This document shows, piece by piece, positions 10,627 to 20,925 of a stretch of 64,000 nt of DNA. The DNA lies in contig OX637345.1 in the NCBI GenBank assembly GCA_951799405.1, forward strand, positions 62,001 through 126,000, given 5' to 3'. A model generated the notes under the pieces. It was not told the DNA's origin. It worked only from the letters and a program-made list of their open reading frames with translations, and searched no databases. Source of the stretch: Agapetus fuscipes. Taxonomy: Eukaryota > Arthropoda > Insecta > Trichoptera > Glossosomatidae. The number at the start of each line of letters is the position of its first letter. The stretch's first letter is position 1. The position numbers and the translations under genes were made by a program.

Positions 10627-12936
10627 CTAGTCCTCATCTTCGGTGGTCGTCCTTTGGACAATTGCTACCTTGTCCTCCATCTTGCTGCAATGTTTGCAGT
10701 CACTGGCGCATGGTCGTCTGGATAATGCATCCGCATTTCGATGAAGCGTGCCAGGTCTATGTTCGGAGTCATAATCATACTCCTGGAGCCTTTCAATCCA
10801 TCTAGCCACTTGCCCTTCTGGGTTTTTGAATTTCAGAAGCCAAACCAGTGCAGCATGATCAGTCCGTAGTGTGAATTTTCTCCCGTACAAGTATTTGCGG
10901 AAGTGTTCCACTGATTTTATCACGGCAAGAAGCTCTCGTCTGGTCACGCAATAACTTCGTTCTGGCTTGGAAAGCACTTTACTGAAGTAACCCAGAACAG
11001 TCTCATGCCCATCCTGTATTTGGGAAAGGACGCCTCCTATCCCCACATTACTAGCGTCGGTATCCAGGATGAACTTTCCATCTTTTCGTGGGTAGCTCAA
11101 GATGGGGGCACTTGTTAATCTTCCCTTAAGCTCTTCAAATGCTTGTGCGCAGGAATCACTCCAATGGAAGCGAGTGTTTTCTTCCGTAAGCTTGGTGAGC
11201 GGTTTTGCAATGTCCGCAAATCTTGGCACAAACCTCCTGTAATAAGTGCACAGCCCCAGGAAACTCCTAGTTTCATGTTTGTCCTTCAGCACGGGCCAGT
11301 CTCTTACTGCCTTGATTTTGGCAGGGTCAACTTCAACTCCACGTTGAGAAACTATGTGTCCCAGGTAATTTACTTGTTTCTTGAACAGGTTACACTTTTT
11401 CGGGTTGAGCTTCAGTCCAGCGTCTTGTAGTCGCCCGAAAACTTGCTCCAGATTTCTCAACTGATAGTTGAAGTCCTTTCCCAGGATGATTATGTCATCC
11501 AAGTATACCAGGCAGGTTTCCCATGACAGTCCTCGCAGCACATTCTCCATCAGCCTTTCAAACGTGGCGGGGGCATTGCATAAGCCAAATGGCATCACGG
11601 TGAACTGCCAAAGTCCAGATCCAGTCGAGAATGCAGTTTTCTCCTTATCTTTGGCATCCAATTCAACTTGCCAGTAGCCACTTTTCAGGTCCAATGTGGA
11701 AAAAATGGTGCATCCTGCCAATGTGTCCAAGGTGTCATCAATCCTTGGCAGAGGGTAACTATCCTTTTTCGTAACATCGTTGAGCAGTCTGTAGTCCACA
11801 CAAAATCTCGTGGTACCATCCTTCTTTTTCACCAGTACCACCGGGGATGTCCAAGGGCTACTTGATGGTTCTATGATGCCATCCTTGCTCATGTCTTTGA
11901 TGATCTTGTCAGCTTCTTCCCGCTTTGCAAAGGGTAGTCTTCTTGGAGCCTGTTTTATTGGTCTCGCTTCTCCGGTGTCTATGCTATGTCGCACTACCTT
12001 GGTTCTTCCCAGACGGCCATTAGAGTCCTCGAAAATGTTCTGGTAGCGGCAGATCAAACTCCTCACTCTCCGTTTGTTTTCCTCGGTTAGACCTTGGGAA
12101 GCGTCGTGGACCAGGGCTTCCAATTGTGTTGACAATTTGTTTCCTTCGCATGACATGTTTGTCATCTGTTGCACAATGGAAGTTATCCTCTCACATCTGC
12201 CCAAAACAAAACCTTCATTCATTTTAACTGGGTAGCTGTTCACATTCATGATCTTGACAGGAATGGTCTCCTTTGCGCGAATCACTGTTCTTGCCACCAT
12301 GACTCCTTTGTTAACATTGTCCATGTTCTCCGGTTCTATCATACAGATTTGGTCATTTGTACTACTGGAATCCAGGCGGGCACTCACTATCATCTCGGAT
12401 CGCCCCTTCACTTCGGTATTCTTGGCTAGGATAACACGTGCAGCCAGTTCTTTCCGTCTTTGCAGGATGACTTCTTCATTTCCAATTTTAATGGACCCTT
12501 TCTTTAAATTTAAACTGCACCCAAATCTGTCCAGTATGTCCATTCCCAATATAACGTCTTCTTCAATGTTGGCCACCAACGTCCGATGATCAAAAGTGGT
12601 GCTGCCAATTTGGAAGGTGGCAATCGTCTCCCCATACACCTGTGCTGACTCTCCCGTGGCGGTGTGCAGAGACCACTTTGTTGGTGCAATCTGCTTACCT
12701 CGTGCCACTATGTCGCGTCTCAGAATTGTCCTGGTTGCTCCCGTGTCCACCAGTAGTTCACGAGTTACTCCATCTATTATGCCATTGATAAAAATGCTGC
12801 TGGCTTTTCCTCTCACGGTTGCGACAGTAGCAGCAGATTTCAGGGCCTCTCCAGCGTGGGTCAACGGTCGCCCCTTCCCATTAACCCTTTCTAGTTTTCC
12901 GCAGCCTGTTTTCTGGGTTTCTGAGGCTTGGGACAC
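10627..12936 (-). CDS. pol: Pol: aspartic protease, reverse transcriptase, RNase H
   Basis: Open from just after a stop at 12943-12945, in the -1 frame to gag; no ATG at the start, consistent with frameshifting. Counted from 12936: protease DTGA at 64-67, RT palm with FSTLDLKSGYWQVEL and YLDD at 478-481, RNase H with ILDTDASNVGIGG (DTD 625-627), RTDHAAL and RNADALSR. All catalytic residues I can check are present. It ends at a TAG (10627-10629), in the same frame as the integrase ORF that follows. Confidence 0.94.
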   Translation of the reverse strand: MSQASETQKTGCGKLERVNGKGRPLTHAGEALKSAATVATVRGKASSIFINGIIDGVTRELLVDTGATRTILRRDIVARGKQIAPTKWSLHTATGESAQVYGETIATFQIGSTTFDHRTLVANIEEDVILGMDILDRFGCSLNLKKGSIKIGNEEVILQRRKELAARVILAKNTEVKGRSEMIVSARLDSSSTNDQICMIEPENMDNVNKGVMVARTVIRAKETIPVKIMNVNSYPVKMNEGFVLGRCERITSIVQQMTNMSCEGNKLSTQLEALVHDASQGLTEENKRRVRSLICRYQNIFEDSNGRLGRTKVVRHSIDTGEARPIKQAPRRLPFAKREEADKIIKDMSKDGIIEPSSSPWTSPVVLVKKKDGTTRFCVDYRLLNDVTKKDSYPLPRIDDTLDTLAGCTIFSTLDLKSGYWQVELDAKDKEKTAFSTGSGLWQFTVMPFGLCNAPATFERLMENVLRGLSWETCLVYLDDIIILGKDFNYQLRNLEQVFGRLQDAGLKLNPKKCNLFKKQVNYLGHIVSQRGVEVDPAKIKAVRDWPVLKDKHETRSFLGLCTYYRRFVPRFADIAKPLTKLTEENTRFHWSDSCAQAFEELKGRLTSAPILSYPRKDGKFILDTDASNVGIGGVLSQIQDGHETVLGYFSKVLSKPERSYCVTRRELLAVIKSVEHFRKYLYGRKFTLRTDHAALVWLLKFKNPEGQVARWIERLQEYDYDSEHRPGTLHRNADALSRRPCASDCKHCSKMEDKVAIVQRTTTEDED

Positions 12937-14207
12937 TTGGTGCTAAGGTGGCCCAGCTGTCCGCAGTTCCAGCAGCGTGGGTCTCGTCTTCGAGGTCTCA
13001 GACGTTCCAGCACTTTTTCAATTAGCTCCTCGGTTGTAGGTAGCTTGACCTCCTCTGCCTCGACTGCACGAACCCTGGCGTGGCCCCTGATGGACTGTTT
13101 GACAGCCTCAAACTCGAGAGCTTGGCTGAGCGCCTCGTTCAAAGCCTTGGGATGGGCCAGTTTTACGGCTTGTTGCGTCTCCCATTCCCGCAATCCATTT
13201 AGGAACTTGTCCACTGCCAAGCTCTCACAGATGTCGTCGGAGGCTGTCGGGTAAGCGTCTCGTACCAGGCGGGCGATGTCCATCTCAAACTCCTGGAGGC
13301 TCTCGTTGGGCTTCTGCACCCTTGTGTTCAGCTGTGACTTGTACAGCTGCTCCAAGCACTTGTGGCCATAGCGCATATCCAAGCGCTGCTTCAGCTGCCC
13401 AAAGTCACCACGGTTGTCCAGGGGTATGGCCTGCAGAACCCTGAGAGCGTCTCCTCGGAGCGACAGGCTGAGAACCGAAGCCTTCTTCTGCTGGCTCCAG
13501 GCTCCCATCATGGCAGCCGTCTCAAAGAGGGTCAAATACTCCTCCCACGACGTCTTCCCGTCGAAGGTCGGAAGGTTGTGCTTCGCCAGCGAAGGGTCGT
13601 CATCCCCTCTAGTGACCCTGGTTGGAGTTGAGCATCCCTGTTCGATCTCGTCGTGAAGGCCTTTGGGGGATATCCTGGTGGACTCCATCTGGCACTTGTC
13701 AGCCAGCTCGGCACGCAGACGGTCTTCCAGGTTTGACATCCGAGTCTCCATTTCCCCCTTCAGGGCCGAGAGGTTGGTTGTCATCTTCTCCTCCATTTCT
13801 CCTTTCAGGGTTGTGAGATTCTTATTGAGGTCCTCCTTCAGGGTAGTGAGGCTGTCAGCCATCTCCACCTTCAGGCTGGTCATCTTTTCCTCTAGCCCGG
13901 TCAGGTTGCTGGTCATCTTCTCCTCCAGGGTCTTGGCGTTGTCAGCCATCTTCTCCTCCATGGCAGTGAAGTTTCCCGTGAGCTCCTCCTTCATGGATTT
14001 TGTGATGCTGATGTTCAGCTCCTCAAGGGCGCGGTCTCCTCCAGATGCCATGACAAAGTATGCCGGGTCTTCACCTGACCGTTCCAAGGCCTCTATGAGG
14101 CGTGCTTGTAAGGCTGCCTTTCCTCCTGAGGTCTCCAGGTCCCTCTCCAGAAGCTCATTTTTAAGCTCAGTGACTTTGAGGTCCTTGACGTTCACTTTAG
14201 TTGCCAT
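12891..14207 (-). CDS. gag: Gag with N-terminal SAP domain, coiled coil and CCHC zinc knuckle
   Basis: 438 residues. A SAP-like DNA-binding motif is at about 8-42 (LKVTELKNELLERDLETSGG). Heptad-like repeats of MTSLKVEMADSL type at about 60-175 predict a long coiled coil. A retrotransposon gag core runs about 205-370 (LPTFDGKTSWEEYLTLFE), with a zinc knuckle CWNCGQLGHLSTKC at 412-425. It forms the particle and packages RNA; the SAP motif hints at nuclear or chromatin binding (inference). It overlaps the pol frame by about 50 nt; pol is in the -1 frame, so a -1 shift near 12891-12942 is the likely expression route. Confidence 0.93.
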   Translation of the reverse strand: MATKVNVKDLKVTELKNELLERDLETSGGKAALQARLIEALERSGEDPAYFVMASGGDRALEELNISITKSMKEELTGNFTAMEEKMADNAKTLEEKMTSNLTGLEEKMTSLKVEMADSLTTLKEDLNKNLTTLKGEMEEKMTTNLSALKGEMETRMSNLEDRLRAELADKCQMESTRISPKGLHDEIEQGCSTPTRVTRGDDDPSLAKHNLPTFDGKTSWEEYLTLFETAAMMGAWSQQKKASVLSLSLRGDALRVLQAIPLDNRGDFGQLKQRLDMRYGHKCLEQLYKSQLNTRVQKPNESLQEFEMDIARLVRDAYPTASDDICESLAVDKFLNGLREWETQQAVKLAHPKALNEALSQALEFEAVKQSIRGHARVRAVEAEEVKLPTTEELIEKVLERLRPRRRDPRCWNCGQLGHLSTKCPKPQKPRKQAAEN

Positions 14208-14851
14208 TTTTTTTTCAAAATTTACTTCAAAACAAAAAAAATATTTTCAAATTTATTTAATACGAGTTTTATATATAGAGCTGTTTTGAATACGTACTTT
14301 AGCAAAATAATAATTTATCTGATTACACTGTGAGTAGGTACTGTCTTTTAATATTTATTTTTAATTCACCAATATTTTTTTACATAATAATGTCTGATAG
14401 TACATAATTATTTATTTCGTCTCAAGTCTTTCAAACACACAGGTAGGTACTTATTGTACATTCACACACTTGTAAACGAAGGGCAGTTATTCAAAAACTT
14501 TTTCTCGATGAATCTGGAACGTTTTTTTTTAATATTTTTCAAGATTTTTATTTATTTATTTTATTTTTTAATCACACGCAATAATAAAAAAAAAACTATG
14601 GTCCAATTTGATGACTTTCTCAATGCGGTAAAATAGTCATTATGTTATGTCCAGAATTATGTTCCATATGATGTTCCAGAATTTTTTTTGAACTTGCTTT
14701 TTGCGTCTTTTCTTTTAACAAAAATTTATTTAAACACTTGTTTTCACAAAAGTCAGTTCACACAAAGTTCAATTTGACTAAAGTTCATTTTAACACTATT
14801 TAATTTATTTTATTTATTTTTAGACAGAAGATCTTAATTTTTCTTGACAAT

Positions 14852-14867
14852 TCCGCACCTGACGCCA
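14852..14867 (-). promoter_or_regulatory. Primer-binding site of the Ty3/gypsy element
   Basis: Minus strand TGGCGTCAGGTGCGG, two bases after the 5' LTR. The TGG start pairs with the CCA end of a tRNA. It resembles Ser/Leu-type acceptor ends, but I could not assign the tRNA. Confidence 0.75.
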
Positions 14868-14869
14868 AT

Positions 14870-15386
14870 TGTTACGTAATTAGGGTTCAATTGTCTTCAA
14901 ATTAAAAATACACAGGTCTTCTTCAATAGTTATTTATTTTACACAGTTACAAAATTTATTTTCACACTACTTTCTCGATTATTCCATTGGTTTCGGTTCA
15001 CTGATCAGATGGCTTCGATGTGTTTGTTGGTCGCTATGATACTGCCCCGCTCTGCAGGCCATTCGCACCTTTATACTCTTCAGAGCAGTATGATCCAGAA
15101 CTAAAGTCGCCAGACGGTTCCAGAGTAATTATTACTTCTCGACGCTTCACGTACTACCTAGAGATACAACCAAAATCCTACCTACAAATGTAATACAGTA
15201 TTCCTATAATTATAACAAATACCTACTTAGCCTAGAGAATTCTACACTTATACATAATTATCGATCTTACCTACCAATACTTTTGAGGATTCTTATAACT
15301 ATAACTATCCATACTTATTTCAATATTTATATTTACATAACACTATAACTACCCATACTTATTTCAATATTTATATTTACATAACA
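14870..15386 (-). repeat. 5' LTR of the Ty3/gypsy element
   Basis: 517 bp, identical to 8157-8673. On the minus strand it precedes the primer-binding site and gag, so the promoter should lie here. Confidence 0.97.
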
Positions 15387-15399
15387 ATATTTTTTCTTT

Positions 15400-16330
15400 A
15401 TATGGACTAAACCTCTTTTGTAATGAGCAAGAACTTTTCCTCTATAAATTAGCAAAAATTTGCTTTTTAGTTTTCTATTTTTCATCTTCCACCAAATCAT
15501 CAAAGATTGATGATACTGCTATTTCATCTGACAAATGCCATAAGAGCTGACAAAACTTCTTCAAGGCTACTTGAGAAATAACTGTTCCAAGTTTCTCATA
15601 ACCCTTCAAAACTTTCAAAAATCACAAATCTTGATGAGGTCCTTTAACTGCCAAACTACACTGAACCCAGGGTTTCACATAAACAGTGGTAATAAATGAA
15701 CAAAACTTGTATTTTCTTTGTGCTCATTTTAAATAAAGACTGCAACATATCCCTAAAGAGTAAAAAGCTCTTGCCATCCTCCGCGCTTAATGCAAAGCAT
15801 CAGGAGGCTTTATTTTCAGGTTTATTCTCATCACCACCCAAAAACATGATGTGTAGTTTGATCAGTTCACGGTTCTTATCTCGTACAATAAACTTTTTAA
15901 GTCCATGCTTATAAAACACTACTAATTGATAGATTTCTCAATCAATGATATATTGTTTCACAAATTTGGGCAAGTTTGGATGTCAGTAGAATCAATATTA
16001 TTTCAATTATCTTTTAATTTGTAAAACTGTTAAATATCACTATTTATAGTAATTGGAGGTATTTTTGCTTCAAACACATTTATTAAGACGAGTTTATAAA
16101 CATGTTGGCGACAAGCAAACAATAATACCTCTTTTTCCAACTTTTGTCCAAAATTCCAACATTAGTCCAACACTAGAAGCTGAAGTGTCACAGCACATTA
16201 TTCACATCTAGTCACTAAGGTCCCTATCATGAAACGAGCTTAAAAAGCCATGGCCTGATCTTTACCAGAAGAACTATCTAGTTTTGGAACAGCAAGAATT
16301 TTTTCTTTAGCATCGAAAGAAATCAACGAC
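15400..16330 (-). pseudogene. Decayed transposase-like remnant
   Basis: Short minus-strand pieces in broken frames: KDQAMAF and LEKEVLLFACRQH near 16100-16270, LAVKGPHQDL near 15620-15660, LWHLSDEIAVSSIFDD near 15500-15560. They resemble an arthropod transposase-like family containing ACRHH and LWYLSEE motifs; I do not know its superfamily name. Many stops. The Ty3/gypsy element sits at its downstream edge. Confidence 0.45.
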
Positions 16331-17279
16331 CGGTAATCGCTCTTCCTAAGAACTCCTGCAGTCTATAATTCACGGAACACTGTCCCATCCCAATTAACAA
16401 TTACTATGTCAGGGCCATAATTTTACAAATCCGTTTTTATAGCTTGAAGTACAAAATTTACACAGCACCTTTTATGACAGTGCGTCATTGCAAAGGCGCT
16501 TGTCCATATGATAGAACGAGGAGGTGAGTTTTGAGACGTAAGGCGGGAATAGCATTCCAAATGATTGAAGTGACCGCCTTGAATACCCAGTCTCCAAAAA
16601 ACAATGCCTGGACATCCATGCTTTCTTGCAGGGATGTCCAGGCAGCTGCTTCTGCCATTCCATCCACATTTCAGATAGAACCATTTGAAGGAAAGATTTA
16701 TTAATCGTATATTTGTCTTTGCTGAGACCTAGCACTTTAACGGATGCCTGGTGGTATTTAATGTTCAACTGGCTTCTATCCTCTGTAAGAAAATATAAAG
16801 TGAAGTACATGCAGTTAGTTTTCTTTTATTTTCCTCAATTTCGCGTTGCCGTGACCTTTCTTCCTTCGTTAGACGATTTGATGGTAATTTGTCACCTGTT
16901 ATTTGGTGTTGTGCCTCTTCAACTTAGAATATTATTTTTTTAGCACTTCGTTATTAAGCTGAAATATGATTCAAATTAAATAAACCCTGTTGATAACACG
17001 ACTTATTGCATTTGACTGAAAACAAAGTGAGAACGTGCCACCCGCGCGCTTGTACTGTAGCATAAATTGTATGAACATGTTCCGATACAAGTCGGCACGG
17101 GTTACAGTGCTCCAAATAATCTGAAATTTTCTGAGGAAGTGTTTTATAGCAATACCCAAAAAAATAGCCCCTATGCGTTAAAAAATAATCAAGTTGAAAA
17201 ATAAGGGACACTCTAATGCACACCCTTGCGGACAAGAGTGCGCACTCAGGTGTACAAGAGTGGTCATGGAGGACAAGAG

Positions 17280-17420
17280 TGCGGACTACTCACAAACGTC
17301 ACACTTGTAGTGTCTATGGCCTATGTAATCTGTGCACTTCTCAGGGCACCAGTTTTTGCAGGAAAAACACTGAATTAAATCTTCTAAGATAGATTTTTTT
17401 TAAATTTCTGCGCAGCCTGA
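17280..17420 (-). pseudogene. Zinc-binding C-terminal remnant of an unknown TE protein
   Basis: The minus strand reads IQCFSCKNWCPEKCTDYIGH then RHYKCDVCE and a stop: C-x2-C, C-x3-C, H and C-x2-C in a PHD-like spacing. Upstream codons are broken by stops. It may belong to the same decayed transposase family as 15400-16330. Function unknown. Confidence 0.35.
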
Positions 17421-17699
17421 ACAAGCCCAGATTTTTTTCTTCGGTACATTTTTTTCCACGATCTTAAGATCTTCACAGCATAATTTTGAAGTTTCTTTTA
17501 TGGGGTGAACTGCTTAAAATTTTACTTTTTTTCACATTCTTGTACATTTTGGCATTGCGCTCTCTTGCAAAATCCTGACAATATACATTTTAACAAGTCC
17601 CCCTGCTATTCCTTTTAAGAAATGTTTAAAATACTCGGACTACATGGAGCACGATAGATACCGAATTGAAATAAATATAAACAAATAGATTACCTTTAT

Positions 17700-17965
17700 A
17701 CTATTTATAGTAATCTATAATCTATAATCTAAGTTGCAAGGATATATTCATTTAAAGCTCTCAGATGTATGCCCACAAACCAACAAGTGTAGTTCGCGCT
17801 TACAAATGCTGAATGTGTACTTACAAATAAAATCCAAACCTCAAATGAACATAAGCCCCACAACTTTTGCCGACCTTCCCTGAAACAGGGGTGACATTGG
17901 CAAAGTGAACCATTTTTTACAGTATGGGTGGTCAGCCTCATACCAACCTATAAGTCAAGGAATAT
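17700..17965 (-). repeat. RTE-type LINE 3' end (Rep1 copy)
   Basis: Nearly complete copy with ATAATCTAAGTTGCAAGGAT tail side and TTGGCAAAGTGAACCATTTT. Followed at 18026-18053 by a pure A run of 28. Confidence 0.85.
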
Positions 17966-18022
17966 GAATAATAAATTACATTTAAATATAAAAAAGAACA
18001 AAACCTTACAAAGAAATCTATA

Positions 18023-18057
<35 letters not shown>

Positions 18058-18620
18058 TCATGTTTTCAAATACGAGAAATATTAGATCACAGGGTCAAAA
18101 ACGAGTAAAAATCACTCTTTTCGTCAAATCTTTTAAATAACAATACATTTCCCATTTTTTTGCTTGTTCAACATGTCTTGACACTTCAGCAAACATTTGC
18201 AAACTTCAGGTAAGTAGATTTAAACATATTTTCATAGTGCTTGGATAATCGCACTGAGGGTATTTGCAACAGTGAGAAATATGATCAAAAGTATATTATT
18301 TTGATAGTTTTTCAAAAAACAAATAATAATATGTTGATTTGAAGCCGAAAATATTTTTTTTCGATTTTATATTTAAAAAAGAAAATATAGAAATTTGGAC
18401 AAGTTTTTAAACGGATATGAGATCTGCTTCTTCTATTTCCGGTGCTGTGACGTCATATGTTGACGTCACGTTCTTTTATTTACATTCCATACTCCGTTAA
18501 CATGAGTTGTTGATAACAGAAAGAAATGAAAACAACAGACACAAATGAAATGTTGTTAAAGAAACACACAAACTTCTTGAAGAAACAACAGCTGCAACGG
18601 TTTTAACATGAACAAACAAT

Positions 18621-18911
18621 ATATACATAGGAGAGACAAGTAGGGCAATAGAAAAAAGACTAAAAGAACATGCAAGAGCACTCAGAGGTTTGTCGGCGCA
18701 CTCGGAGATAGCGGATCATTGTATTGAGAATGATCATTGTATTGAGAATGATCATAATTTTGACATTAACAATGCAGTGGTCTTGCGTTCTGAGAGCGTT
18801 GGCAAGCGGCTGATGGCTTTCGAAGCTATGTATATACAAAAATATTTGAAAAATGTAGTAAACATTCAAATCCCTCCTGTCTCTCCACTATTGGCAAATA
18901 GCAATACATGA
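18621..18911 (+). pseudogene. GIY-YIG endonuclease C-terminal part of a Penelope-like element
   Basis: Reads IYIGETSRAIEKRLKEHARA, SEIADHCIENDH, LRSESVGKRLMAFEAMYIQK. The YIG motif, an Arg in SRAIEKR and the Glu in FEAMYI match the catalytic set of this nuclease family. HCIEND is duplicated in tandem (18 bp). The upstream RT is missing because of 5' truncation. Confidence 0.85.
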
Positions 18912-19184
18912 ATGACGCTACCCCCATATAAATTCTCAGTTTTTTGTTGATTTGTTTTTTTATATTCTTTATTTTTCCCAATATAAAATTTTATAAATAA
19001 CTATGTACCTACCTAGTGATAATTTATTTAAAAAAAAAATTATTATAACTTTTGAATTTATTTACAATATTTAGAAATAATTATGATTTGTTCATTACCT
19101 ACATAATAATAATCTCTTCTTCCTTTTTATAGAAATTCCAATAACAATTTTATACCAATCTAAATTTTTTTTTTTTTTATATCT

Positions 19185-19445
19185 ATAATCTAATCTATAA
19201 TCTAAAATCTAAGTTGCAAGGATATATTCATTCAAAGCTCTCAGATGTATGCCCACAAACAAACACGTGTAGTTCGCGCTTACAAATTGCTGATTGTGTA
19301 CTTACAAATAAAATTCAAACCTCAAATGAACATAAGCCCCACAACTTTTGCCGACCTTCCCTGAAACAGGGGTGACACTGGCAAAGTGAACCATTTTTTA
19401 CAGTATGGGTGGTCAGCCTCATACCAACCTTTAAGTCGAGGAATA
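19185..19445 (-). repeat. RTE-type LINE 3' end (Rep1 copy)
   Basis: AATCTAAGTTGCAAGGATAT at the tail side, CCCTGAAACAGGGGTGACAC and GGTGGTCAGCCTCATACCAA at the other. Close to the copy at 17700-17965. Confidence 0.85.
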
Positions 19446-19642
19446 TAGACATTTTGTCAGTAGACATTATGTCGCGTGGAAATCGTGTCGCTGGACCTTT
19501 GTCGGTGGGCATTGTGTCAGTGGACCTTTGTCGGTGAGCATTGTGTCGGTGGACCTTTGTCGGTGGGCATTTTGGCGCGTGGACCTATGTCGGTGGGCAT
19601 TGTGTCGGTGGACCTTTGTCGGTGGACATTTTAGCGCGTGGA
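19445..19642 (+). repeat. ~29-bp minisatellite (GTCGGTGGACC type)
   Basis: About seven imperfect units of GTGGACCTTTGTCGGTGGGC plus ATTNTGTCG, between two Rep1 copies. Confidence 0.8.
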
Positions 19643-19659
19643 TATAATATCAACAATAA

Positions 19660-20110
19660 TGTATCTAATCTAATCTAATCTAATCTAAGCTGCAAAGATA
19701 CACATCATTTAAGATTTACACTAAATGCATTCCCACAAGCAGATATGTATAATTTCGCGCTAACACATGCCGCATGTGGACCTACAATATAAAAACCCAA
19801 TCTCAAATGAACATAAGCCTTGCAACTCTTGCCGTCCTTCCCTGAAACAGGGGTGACATTGGCAAAGTGAACTGATTTTTATATTGTGGGTGGTCAGCCG
19901 CATAACAACCTATAAGTCAAGGAACATACATGACAAATTACATTTTTTAAATCAAAGAATGAAAATGACAATATATACATGGACATAAAAAACTAAATCA
20001 TAAAACCAATTTCACTTTAACAAACCCTAGCCGCCAACATCACAGATCAACCGCCATTCCTTTCTATCCTTGCATACTTCTTTCATTTCCTCCAGAGTCA
20101 TGTATGATAT
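19660..20110 (-). repeat. RTE-type LINE 3' end with residual ORF end
   Basis: Rep1 sequence continues at 20030-20110 into the C-terminal RTE coding remnant seen at 54605-54700 (AACATCACAGATCAACCGCC). Confirms the LINE origin of Rep1. Confidence 0.8.
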
Positions 20111-20574
20111 TAATATTTAATTGTTTAAACACGTAGTTAATTAAATGTGCTCATGATGTGTGGATGTATGGAGGTGTGTATGTGTGCCTGTATGTTGATA
20201 TTTTTTTAATTATGAAAGTATCAATTGCTTTTTGATGATTCATTGATTTTGTTATTGTTATTATTATTATTAATTTTATTGTTATTGTTATTAACGGAAA
20301 ATGTAGAGACAATTTTTTCAATTCTTTATTAATCTACTGATTTATTGTAATTATCCGAAGAAATTTGTTGTTTTTTTCCTGAATAAAATAAAATAAAAAT
20401 AAAATAAAATAATATTTTTTAAACAATCAATTCTTTTTATAACTTAGACTATTTCATATCTATGTGTATTGTTTTGAATATTTTTAATTTTTGAACACTG
20501 GTTAAATACCTGCCTATTTTAATTTTCTGAATTTCTAGTGTACCTACCTTCTGACAAATATTATAATTTTTTAT

Positions 20575-20613
20575 CACCTGATGATGACTACGAAGTAGTC
20601 GAAAACGTTTGTG
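20575..20613 (+). ncRNA. Candidate hammerhead ribozyme at the Penelope-like 3' end
   Basis: Stem I CAC/GTG, core CTGATGA, stem II GACTAC-GAA-GTAGTC (six perfect pairs), core GAA, palindromic AACGTT as stem III, T at the cleavage position. Same plan as the pair near 26.85 kb. Hammerheads in Penelope-like terminal repeats are known. Confidence 0.65.
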
Positions 20614-20925
20614 TCCTTTATATAAATAATAAAAAAAGTGAAAATAAAACAAGATTTTTTAATAACTAAAAAAAAAAAAATGAACAAACAATGGTTGCAT
20701 GACATAAATGTGAGGGCTGTCAGTTGATACGGCGATGTTTACAAGACCGTGACGTCACGCGAGAAAATTTCATCTAGGAGCGTTTTGGTGCGAAAATTCA
20801 AAAATTGATTTTAAAATGCTTATAACTTTGCTAAAAATACAACTAAAATTAAAATTCAAGAAGTTTTGGGCTAATAAAGCATTAAGGAATTTAAATCACA
20901 AAAAAATAAAAATGTGAAAATACCC

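Larger units (their letters stand above)
8157..15386 (-). mobile_element. Ty3/gypsy LTR retrotransposon, 7,230 bp, 4-bp TSD
   Basis: LTRs 8157-8673 and 14870-15386, each 517 bp, TGTTACG...ATAACA, identical by my reading; flanks ATAT at 8153-8156 and 15387-15390. A primer-binding site TGGCGTCAGGTGCGG lies next to the 5' LTR and a polypurine tract AGGTGGGGGG next to the 3' LTR. Three ORF blocks on the minus strand: gag, protease-RT-RNase H, and integrase-macro-CCCH. No envelope gene. It inserted into a decayed transposase-like sequence. Confidence 0.97.
18621..20679 (+). mobile_element. 5'-truncated Penelope-like element, 13-bp TSD
   Basis: Flanked by identical ATGAACAAACAAT at 18608-18620 and 20680-20692. 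It starts inside a GIY-YIG endonuclease domain (18621-18911) and ends with a hammerhead-like motif and an A-rich tail. Two Rep1/RTE pieces (19185-19445, 19660-20110), a LINE tail with an AATAAA-type repeat (20110-20405) and a minisatellite (19445-19642) are inserted within it. Confidence 0.8.
18258..20925. mobile_element. MITE (GGGTATTT family), copy 2, split by a Penelope-like element
   Basis: Left part 18258-18620 and right part 20680-20925 match copy 1, including TGACGTCA at 18448-18455, 18461-18468 and 20750-20757. Ends GGGTATTTGCAACAG and AAAATACCC. The interruption is the Penelope-like element 18621-20679. Confidence 0.8.

Noticed and set aside
13663..14289. 208-codon plus-strand frame opposite gag
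   Set aside because: Shadow of the coiled-coil coding region of gag.
8157..15386. Endogenous retrovirus with envelope
   Set aside because: No envelope ORF; after integrase come a macro domain and CCCH finger, then the polypurine tract at once.
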